Below are positions 1 through 5,596 of a stretch of 9,788 bases of DNA, piece by piece. This DNA comes from Parachlamydiales bacterium (GTDB lineage: Bacteria; Chlamydiota; Chlamydiia; Chlamydiales; Rhabdochlamydiaceae). Where the stretch lies: assembly GCA_020050965.1 (NCBI GenBank), contig JAGVJV010000255.1, forward strand, positions 1-9,788, written 5' to 3'. The notes under the pieces are model-generated. The model ran no database searches. It saw only the letters and a program-made list of their open reading frames with translations, and had not been told where the DNA came from. Position 1 is the stretch's first letter. Every line of letters begins with the position of its first letter. Position numbers and translations under genes: made by a program.

Positions 1-42
1 AAAGAGCGGATCATCTCCGCACTCAATAAACTTTTGCGCTAA
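1..42 (+). CDS. pdhB: 3' end of a gene, probably pdhB (pyruvate dehydrogenase E1 beta)
   Basis: Only the last 13 codons and a TAA stop at 40-42 are inside the window, in frame 1. They read KERIISALNKLLR, an amphipathic basic helix like the extreme C-terminus of E1-beta subunits. The stop lies 12 bases before the pdhC start, so the two genes are almost certainly co-transcribed. The name rests on position: in Chlamydia the order is pdhA-pdhB-pdhC, and E1 beta commonly precedes E2 in bacterial pdh operons. The fragment is too short to identify from its own sequence. Confidence 0.6.
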   Translation, partial: KERIISALNKLLR

Positions 43-54
43 CGGAGAGAAAAG

Positions 55-1353
55 ATGCCCTTTACAGTGACCATGCCCAAACTCTCCCCCACAATGGAAG
101 AGGGGGCGATTGCCAAATGGAGAATTAAGGAAGGAGCTCATGTCGCAGCCGGAGATGTGATCATCGAAGTCGCTACCGATAAAGCCACTGTAGAGTATGC
201 TGCGCTCGATGAAGGGTATTTGCGCAAAATTCTAATCCAGGAAGGGGAGACAGCGCGGGTCAATCAGCCGATTGCCATTTTCACAGAGAAAGCAAATGAG
301 AGTATCGAAGGTTATAAACCTGCTGGAGAAACTCCTGCGCCAGAAGTTAAAGAAGAAAAAGCTCAAGAGAAAAAAGAAGAAGTTACCACTGCAGCGCCTG
401 CTCCCAAAGCAGCCGGAGCGATGCAACAGCCTGCCTTTGTGCCGGAGCCCCCATTGAACAATTATCAATCTGGCGGACCGACGCAACCGATCCAAGGGCG
501 CATTCCCGCTTCGCCCCTCGCCCGTAAATTGGCTGGAGAAAAAGGGATCGATCTCGCTAGTGTCAAGGGCTCTGGGCCTCAAGGAAGAATCATGAGCCGA
601 GATCTCGAGACCGGCCAGCCTGCAGCGCTTGTCAGTTTTACGCATGGCGAAATGCCCACGATTGCTCCTGGAACCTATGAAGAAGAACCGCTCAATCAGA
701 TGCGTAAAGCCATTGGGCGCCGTCTGCAAGAATCCAAAACTTTCATTCCTCACTTTTATGTGACCCAAGAGGTCGATGCTGAGCCGATGCTCCATCTGCG
801 CGAGCAATTTAAAGTGGGCGGACTCAAAGCGACAATCAACGATTTCGTTGTCCGTGCGGTTGCCCTAAGCTTAAGACTTCACCCCGAGGTCAATAGCGGC
901 TACAATTCGGTGACACCTTCCATCATCCGTTTTAAGACCATTGATGTGGCCGTTGCCGTGAGCCTCCCTGATGGGCTAATTACTCCGATTATTCGGCATG
1001 CCGATTATAAAAATCTCGGTGAAATTTCGTCAGAAGTTCGAAGCCTCGCCAAACGTGCCAAAGATGGCAAACTGGCCCGTGAAGAGTATGTGGGTGGTTC
1101 CTTTACGATTTCCAATCTGGGGATGTATGGAATCCGTGACTTTACCGCGATCATCAATCCCCCTCAAGCTGCCATCTTATCGGTGGGTGGGATTCAAGAG
1201 AAGCCTGTTGTCAGAAACGGACAGGTTGTCGCTGGAAAAACGATCGCTGTTACTTTAGGAGCAGACCATCGGGTGCTGGACGGAGTAGGTTCTGCCAAAT
1301 TCTTAGTAACATTGCAGAAATTCCTTGAGAATCCATCCCTTTTAGTCGTTTGA
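55..1353 (+). CDS. pdhC: Dihydrolipoamide acetyltransferase, E2 of pyruvate dehydrogenase
   Basis: This is the core of the pyruvate dehydrogenase complex in the cytoplasm; it moves the acetyl group from lipoyl-lysine to CoA. At 432 residues it has the usual length for an E2 with one lipoyl domain. Residues 1-78 are that domain, opening with MPKLSPTMEEG and carrying the modified lysine K43 in TDKATVEY. A Lys/Glu- and Ala/Pro-rich linker follows (about 85-145). Residues 150-186 form the peripheral-subunit-binding domain (PASPLARKLA...GSGPQGRI). Residues from about 213 to the end form the catalytic core, with SFTISNLGMYG at 349-359 and the active-site motif HRVLDG, in which H405 and D409 are the catalytic pair. 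The start is supported by GGAGAG at 44-49, five bases before the ATG. The lipoyl domain resembles the alphaproteobacterial and mitochondrial PDH type rather than 2-oxoglutarate E2. The gene is in an operon with the gene ending at 42. Its last 12 bases overlap the convergent gene at 1342-2085, and no terminator is visible between them. Confidence 0.96.
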   Translation: MPFTVTMPKLSPTMEEGAIAKWRIKEGAHVAAGDVIIEVATDKATVEYAALDEGYLRKILIQEGETARVNQPIAIFTEKANESIEGYKPAGETPAPEVKEEKAQEKKEEVTTAAPAPKAAGAMQQPAFVPEPPLNNYQSGGPTQPIQGRIPASPLARKLAGEKGIDLASVKGSGPQGRIMSRDLETGQPAALVSFTHGEMPTIAPGTYEEEPLNQMRKAIGRRLQESKTFIPHFYVTQEVDAEPMLHLREQFKVGGLKATINDFVVRAVALSLRLHPEVNSGYNSVTPSIIRFKTIDVAVAVSLPDGLITPIIRHADYKNLGEISSEVRSLAKRAKDGKLAREEYVGGSFTISNLGMYGIRDFTAIINPPQAAILSVGGIQEKPVVRNGQVVAGKTIAVTLGADHRVLDGVGSAKFLVTLQKFLENPSLLVV

Positions 1354-2085
1354 ATCAACTAGTACTAGCGTTTGAATGAAGTCTTCCCATTTTTCTTCTT
1401 TGGCAAGACCCATGATTTTGAGCTCTTGTTCTTGATTGAGACCAATGCTTTGGCAGAAGCCAGGTAAATAGGGCATAATAGAGCCCCGACGATGATATTC
1501 TTTTAATTTTTCAGCCGTCTGTGGTCTAAATCCTTTAGCAATGGCCCATATTCCTACCCAACGTTGCGAGTTCTGACTCATGATGCCCATATCTTTTCGA
1601 AGGACTGGATCCTTAAAGATAAATTCCAAAGATTTAAGAGGGTGGAGGGCATTCATCTGCTTTTTGGCTGCTAAGAGGGTACCCAATTGCTTAATCAAAG
1701 CAGAGATTGACTCCTTTGCGACCATAGGGATGAGTTTCTTAATTTGCGCCTTTTCTTCTTCTGATATTGCCAGACTATCAATAGAGGGTGTGACTTTTGC
1801 TTCCTTTCGATCAGTTGGAGGAGAAGGAGGTTTAATGGCAGTACAGCGGGCTTCAAGAGCTTCTTTTAAGGCTAGGAGTTCGCTGATTTTTGGCTTGTAA
1901 ATATAATTTTTTAAACAGTAGAAAAGATCAATAATTTTCTTGATAAGAACCCAAAGATGATCATTCTGAACCCGCTTTTCACCCAGGAGTGCCGGATCAA
2001 TTTTGCGGATTTTCTGCTTTACCTCATCAAGATCCTGCATGAGGTTATCTAAACTATAAATCAATCTATTATTAATATTATCCAT
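1342..2085 (-). CDS. Hypothetical helical protein, 247 residues
   Basis: I do not recognise this family. The protein has no signal peptide or membrane segment and should be soluble and mostly helical. Residues 1-82 are charged helices with heptad-like spacing (NLMQDLDEVKQKIRKID; LLALKEALEARC). A short proline-rich linker (PPSPPTD, 86-92) leads to a second helical part, about 105-245. This contains a basic and aromatic stretch (SLEFIFKDPVLRKDMG, 152-167; SQRWVGIWAIAKGF, 173-186) that looks like a folded core. The chosen ATG is the first in the frame. No Shine-Dalgarno sequence precedes it; the leader is very AT-rich. The gene lies 58 bases downstream of the 685-residue gene on the same strand, so the two may be co-transcribed and could be functional partners. 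Its 3' end overlaps pdhC by 12 bases. The consistent codon structure and the charged, ordered protein argue for a real gene. A chlamydia-specific protein or a partner of a secreted protein would both fit, but neither is shown. Confidence 0.75.
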   Translation of the reverse strand: MDNINNRLIYSLDNLMQDLDEVKQKIRKIDPALLGEKRVQNDHLWVLIKKIIDLFYCLKNYIYKPKISELLALKEALEARCTAIKPPSPPTDRKEAKVTPSIDSLAISEEEKAQIKKLIPMVAKESISALIKQLGTLLAAKKQMNALHPLKSLEFIFKDPVLRKDMGIMSQNSQRWVGIWAIAKGFRPQTAEKLKEYHRRGSIMPYLPGFCQSIGLNQEQELKIMGLAKEEKWEDFIQTLVLVDSND

Positions 2086-2097
2086 ACTAATAATTGT

Positions 2098-2126
2098 AAT
2101 ATACTATAAAAATAAAGTAAACTAAA
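2098..2126 (-). promoter_or_regulatory. Possible sigma-70-like promoter for the 247-residue gene
   Basis: In the 58-base AT-rich gap between the two minus-strand hypothetical genes, the minus strand reads TTTAGT (2126-2121), a 17-base spacer, then TATATT (2103-2098). The -10 matches the consensus at 5 of 6 positions and the -35 at only 3 of 6. Spacer length and position fit a start for the gene beginning at 2085, but AT-rich DNA gives such matches by chance. Confidence 0.25.
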
Positions 2127-2143
2127 ATAATGATTACTATTTT

Positions 2144-4201
2144 TTAGGTAAAATGTTCAGCCTTAATTGTATTGCCTACGTGGATAAACTGATCGACCGG
2201 TTTAGAGAGGATTGTTTCTTTGCCAAACTGATCCATTTGGACAATGTTGCACTCGCGCAAATAGTCAAGGATGCTACTTTTCATAGATTCAGTAGATACT
2301 GCAATTCCAGTGATGTACTCAGGGGCAAGGCGCTCTTTTATCATCACTTCGTTGTCCATGTTAAAAAACATTCTTTCTGACTCGACGAAGTCAACAAGAT
2401 TGGGTCGCTGCAAATAGTCTCCCCACCAAAAATTATAAAGCTTTCGACTGCCAAATGAATCGTCATGGTATTGATAAGTTCCAGTCTCTAGAGCTTTTGG
2501 AGATATTAAAAAGCGAACTTCCGACTGATAGGCAAAACTTTTATAACTCTTCGTTTTATCGGTAACGAGCTGAGCAAAAACGCTATCTGCGCCTCCGGTC
2601 CAATAATCGGTTCCTGATGACAGCCCCTGTTTGCCGATATTGTTATCTTTACGCATCTCAGAGGAGATCATTCCCATTTTTAGAATCGATGCTACACGTT
2701 CCTTAATTTCTTGCTCTTTCCATACTCCGGTTAAGGCCGAAGTCAATCCATAAGCACCAGTCAATTCTGAGCTAAGTCCATTAATCGCATAGCGCATTCT
2801 TCCTGGGATAATCTCTCGTAGTTCCATTTTGGGAAGATATTTTTTGATGATTGCGCCCATTTCAGGCGATTTCATGAGAATGGTCTTTTTAAATTGATCG
2901 AGAGGTTGGCTAAAGAAAGCATCGGTACGTTCGAATAAGGTGGCGGATTCAGGCTTAAAAGTGCGAAAAAGCTGCCCTATTTTCATCCTCTCGATATCTT
3001 CGTCGGCTGAATGACGTAATGCATCGTCAAGATTGAGGAAGGAGAGGGCTTCATGGAAATCATAAAGAGTTTTTCCTTTCTCTAACTGAATACTTATCTT
3101 ATCGTAGAGAGTAATCACATCACTATTTGAGCCGATGGAGATTTTTCCCAGTCCTTCAAGTCGGATGACATGATTCTTTGCGCCCCAGATTCCTTGGTCA
3201 TTATCTTTTTCAGAGACGTTAATACTTTTCACATGGGATCCCAATAGTGCTAGAAGCTCTTGAGTTTCTCCCTTAGAATATTTGGACATATCGGTAATGA
3301 CTTTTTGAATCCGATCGCGGAAAACATGGTTGACCTTGAAGTCGAGAGATACATATTCGTCCTGTTCTCTCATCGTCACATTCATCCCTTTGACCCGCTG
3401 TTTACCGTAGCCATGGAGATTGGTTCCAAAATCATATTCATTTCCAAGGCCATCTTCTAAAATGACCCCTTTTTTGCCATTAGCAGCTTGGATAAGAGGG
3501 TGGTCCCATAAATGGTCAATTTTTCTCCCTTTATAAATCCGATCTGCTAGTTCTCGGTATTTTTTGAGAAGGTCGTTTCTTCTTTGGATCTGCTGAATTT
3601 GCTGACCCGCTTGGACAAGCCGTACGATCCCCAAAATCGATTTGGCAATTGCCTCAGGGTAGCGCCCTTTGGCATATTCTTCCCGTGCTTGATAGAAGCT
3701 GACTAAGGCCTGGATGAGGATCGATGCTAAGACCACCTCAAGCGATCCGGTCATCATAATGGTCAAATAGAGCCCGCTAGATAGGAGTTGCAGGAGCTCT
3801 TCGGCTACCTGTTTGTACTCCTGGCGAGAAAGGGCTTCTACGATTTGCGCCAGATTTGCTATGATGTCGGCAGCTGTCGTGATGTAAAGACCCAAAGTGA
3901 AGTTGTAGAGGGTGCCGGCAAGGGCGAGAATTGCCAGGGCGACCTGCATGACTTTAAGAATATCGCCGCGGAGCACTTCGCTCGTATGGGTGAAAACTCG
4001 GACGCTGCCCATGGTAAGGGAAATCACCCGCCCTATCGGTTGATTGAGACTGAGAAAGGGGAGAGCGATGTGGGCGGCCCGTTTCGCAGTTTCAGCGTAG
4101 GAGTTACTTTCAGGGTCGGGAGGGAGATCTTTCTCATATTGACGATGATAAAAAGAAGGGTCGTATAGTTTGTGGTTGTAATAATCAATTTTATCTAACA
4201 T
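2144..4201 (-). CDS. Putative membrane-associated effector or toxin-like protein, 685 residues
   Basis: I cannot name this protein; several parts can be described. Residues 1-40 are polar and tyrosine-rich, with no Sec signal peptide. Residues about 45-195 are hydrophobic and helical. There are two main lobes, roughly 84-120 and 136-170, recalling the paired hydrophobic segments of chlamydial inclusion-membrane proteins and some type III effectors. Residues about 200-225 are a Gln/Arg/Lys-rich helix. Residues 230-490 form a soluble middle region without recognised motifs. Residues about 495-655 look like a compact enzyme-like domain: ILKMGMISSEMR (506-517), then GLSSGTDYWTGGADSVF (526-542), a strand and D-x-FG stretch (561-585), and NEVMI with E618, followed by APEYITGI (626-633). 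The ordered R517, S528/S529 and E618 are reminiscent of an R-S-E ADP-ribosyltransferase layout; this is inference. The first ATG has no Shine-Dalgarno sequence, only an AT-rich leader. The start is 20 bases from the divergent start at 4222. A type III effector or a chlamydia-specific membrane protein is the likeliest role. Confidence 0.78.
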   Translation of the reverse strand: MLDKIDYYNHKLYDPSFYHRQYEKDLPPDPESNSYAETAKRAAHIALPFLSLNQPIGRVISLTMGSVRVFTHTSEVLRGDILKVMQVALAILALAGTLYNFTLGLYITTAADIIANLAQIVEALSRQEYKQVAEELLQLLSSGLYLTIMMTGSLEVVLASILIQALVSFYQAREEYAKGRYPEAIAKSILGIVRLVQAGQQIQQIQRRNDLLKKYRELADRIYKGRKIDHLWDHPLIQAANGKKGVILEDGLGNEYDFGTNLHGYGKQRVKGMNVTMREQDEYVSLDFKVNHVFRDRIQKVITDMSKYSKGETQELLALLGSHVKSINVSEKDNDQGIWGAKNHVIRLEGLGKISIGSNSDVITLYDKISIQLEKGKTLYDFHEALSFLNLDDALRHSADEDIERMKIGQLFRTFKPESATLFERTDAFFSQPLDQFKKTILMKSPEMGAIIKKYLPKMELREIIPGRMRYAINGLSSELTGAYGLTSALTGVWKEQEIKERVASILKMGMISSEMRKDNNIGKQGLSSGTDYWTGGADSVFAQLVTDKTKSYKSFAYQSEVRFLISPKALETGTYQYHDDSFGSRKLYNFWWGDYLQRPNLVDFVESERMFFNMDNEVMIKERLAPEYITGIAVSTESMKSSILDYLRECNIVQMDQFGKETILSKPVDQFIHVGNTIKAEHFT

Positions 4202-4235
4202 TTAACTATTTTAACAAAATTATGAGATTATTAAC
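4202..4235. promoter_or_regulatory. Very short divergent start region with three TTAAC copies
   Basis: Only 20 bases (4202-4221) separate the divergent ATGs at 4201 (minus) and 4222 (plus). The region is nearly all A and T. TTAAC occurs at 4202-4206, 4211-4215 and, just inside the plus gene, 4231-4235. On the minus strand TAAAAT at 4214-4209 could act as a -10 element, but I see no good -35 at proper spacing. At least one of the two promoters must lie inside the opposite gene. A regulator site is conceivable but unproven. Confidence 0.2.
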
Positions 4236-4692
4236 ATTAGTACTAATTTTTTGTTTCAATGTGGTTTTTGCAACCACACAATATGAAGGGATGCTGCGGG
4301 AGCTTTGGGATAAGGTTTCCTATGAAACGGGGCTCGATGATGAGAGGGGATTTCTCTGTCAGGATATTCAAGGACTTCTAGAAAATACAGAGGATAAAAT
4401 TCTCCTTCTTTTCTTCCCTAAGAAATGCGGCTTTGATTACCTAACGAATAAAAATTTTATTGAACTTGAAGAATTTTTTGATTTGGCTGAGCGTTATGGG
4501 TTTGAAATTAATTATTGCTCTAGTCAAAGACACCTCGTCTCCTTTAAGGATCGGGAGGAGATGGCAGAATTTGTCACAGAGGTACTTGGCGCCGAGCTAA
4601 ATGAAGGAGAGCATCCTCTTTATTTCCCTAGCAAAATCATCATAGCCAGCCTTTCTTGCGAAAAAACCAAAACCCGATCACAGTCAGAATAA
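4222..4692 (+). CDS. Hypothetical exported protein, 156 residues
   Basis: I do not recognise this family. The N-terminus is a clear Sec signal peptide: MRLL, a hydrophobic core (TLVLIFCFNVV), then FA before TTQ, giving likely cleavage after A17. There is no lipobox cysteine, so a soluble periplasmic or secreted protein is expected. The mature part is small and acidic, with alternating helices and strands (KILLLFFPKKCGFDY, 59-73; FIELEEFFDLAERYGFEINY, 79-98) and cysteines at 46, 69, 99 and 146. The signal peptide decides the start; no Shine-Dalgarno sequence precedes it. An internal ATG at codon 24 would lose the signal. The last 18 codons overlap the 3' end of the convergent CorA gene by 53 bases, and the tail there is low-complexity and polar, so the C-terminus may have grown by loss of an earlier stop. 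The gene is divergent from the 685-residue gene. A role at the envelope is plausible from export alone. Confidence 0.75.
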   Translation: MRLLTLVLIFCFNVVFATTQYEGMLRELWDKVSYETGLDDERGFLCQDIQGLLENTEDKILLLFFPKKCGFDYLTNKNFIELEEFFDLAERYGFEINYCSSQRHLVSFKDREEMAEFVTEVLGAELNEGEHPLYFPSKIIIASLSCEKTKTRSQSE

Positions 4693-5560
4693 AAGTCGTT
4701 CCAATGACGATCCCGAAGGCAAAGGTGTTTTTTGCGAAGGGCAGATTGACGTTCATCCCATAGATGCTAGCGATCATAGTCGGGATGCTCAAGATGATCG
4801 TCAGTGATGTGAGCAATTTAATCGTTTTATGCAGATTATTGGTGAAAATAATCTGATAAGAGTTCCGAAGTGAGCTGATTGATTTGATCACATTGTTGCA
4901 TAGCTCTTCCGATTGCTTGAGCGATATGATGCAATCTTCAAGGAGGGCATGCTCTTTTTCTGCGAGCTGTTCGTAGAGACCACTTTTCACTCCTTTTAGA
5001 GCTGTGCGAGTCGTCGATATACTCGAGAGGTATTGATTCAAGATCTCCTCGCTTTTGGTCATCTGGGTGATGTCATCACTTTCAACGCTAATCATCTCCT
5101 TTTCCGCAGAGAGTACATTGTAACGAGCTTTTCGGATTTGTCCTGTGAACTCTTGGCTAATTCTTTGCAGGACGTAGATCAATAGCTTGGTATTGGAAAT
5201 GGTCGAGTACTTGTTGTTTTGCTCGAGGAGGTCTTTGATGAGCATCGAGCGATGGGAAGTAATGGTGATGAGATATTGGTCTGTCAGGATCAAGGTGAGA
5301 GTAGAGGTGTAGAGCCCAATTTCTTGATCGGTGGGGTATCGGGTAAAGATAAGTAGATTGTTTTCAATTTGTTCCACCCGCGGGATCTCATATTTGTCGA
5401 GACTATCGAGAAGATCGGCATAGGGGATTTTGGTTAGGCGGGAGATCGTTTCTAGATCAGTTGTGGAAGCCTCATCTGCATGAAGCAGACAGCCAGGGCA
5501 AACTTCAGTTAGCTCTTCAACTTCAGCCTCTTTCGATTTCTTGGAATAAATCTTGATCAT
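4640..5560 (-). CDS. corA: CorA-family divalent cation channel (Mg2+/Co2+ type)
   Basis: This inner-membrane pentameric channel takes up Mg2+ or a related divalent cation. At 306 residues it has family length. Residues 1-240 form the cytosolic domain: an alpha/beta N-terminal part, then long helices (about 125-240) that build the funnel. TM1 spans about 249-267 and ends in the signature YGMN (267-270), whose GMN acts as the selectivity filter. The next residues, VNLPF, place it in the YGMN-V-x-LP subgroup rather than the E. coli type with MPEL. TM2 is about 280-299, and the protein ends with the basic RKKGWL tail typical of the family. A CPGC pair (C21, C24) near the N-terminus is unusual for CorA. 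The start is supported by GGGAGAG at 5574-5568 on the minus strand, with seven bases before the ATG. The gene is 36 bases downstream of lpxD and probably the last gene of its operon. Substrate specificity cannot be read from the sequence. Confidence 0.87.
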   Translation of the reverse strand: MIKIYSKKSKEAEVEELTEVCPGCLLHADEASTTDLETISRLTKIPYADLLDSLDKYEIPRVEQIENNLLIFTRYPTDQEIGLYTSTLTLILTDQYLITITSHRSMLIKDLLEQNNKYSTISNTKLLIYVLQRISQEFTGQIRKARYNVLSAEKEMISVESDDITQMTKSEEILNQYLSSISTTRTALKGVKSGLYEQLAEKEHALLEDCIISLKQSEELCNNVIKSISSLRNSYQIIFTNNLHKTIKLLTSLTIILSIPTMIASIYGMNVNLPFAKNTFAFGIVIGTTFILTVIGFWFFRKKGWL

Positions 5561-5586
5561 TTCGATACTCTCCCAAGATGGGGGAA
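5561..5586 (-). promoter_or_regulatory. Small hairpin that could mask the corA ribosome binding site
   Basis: In the lpxD-corA gap, the minus-strand RNA has UUCCC (5586-5582) able to pair with GGGAG (5574-5570). This makes a 5-bp stem, including one G-U pair, around a 7-nt loop. GGGAG is the Shine-Dalgarno core of the CorA gene. The hairpin is short and could be chance, but it sits where it could tune translation. Confidence 0.2.
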
Positions 5587-5596
5587 TACCAAAAAA

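Noticed and set aside
344..390. Purine-rich run in pdhC as a simple-sequence repeat or regulatory tract
   Set aside because: It simply encodes the Lys/Glu-rich linker between the lipoyl and subunit-binding domains, and the frame is intact.
232..807. A 191-residue open frame on the minus strand inside pdhC
   Set aside because: It is antisense to the lipoyl, linker and early core parts of a certain gene; its product is Ser/Arg/Phe-rich with a phenylalanine run mirroring the Lys/Glu linker codons.
1359..1368. Perfect 10-base palindrome CTAGTACTAG five bases after the pdhC stop, as a terminator
   Set aside because: It has no loop and no following T-run, and it is inside the coding region of the convergent gene.
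3788..4168. A 126-residue plus-strand open frame opposite the 685-residue gene
   Set aside because: It lies wholly antisense to the hydrophobic region of a longer, coherent gene and has no ribosome site.
4588..4593. GGCGCC palindrome near the end of the 156-residue gene as a shared terminator
   Set aside because: No loop and no U-tract on either strand; it lies in coding sequence.
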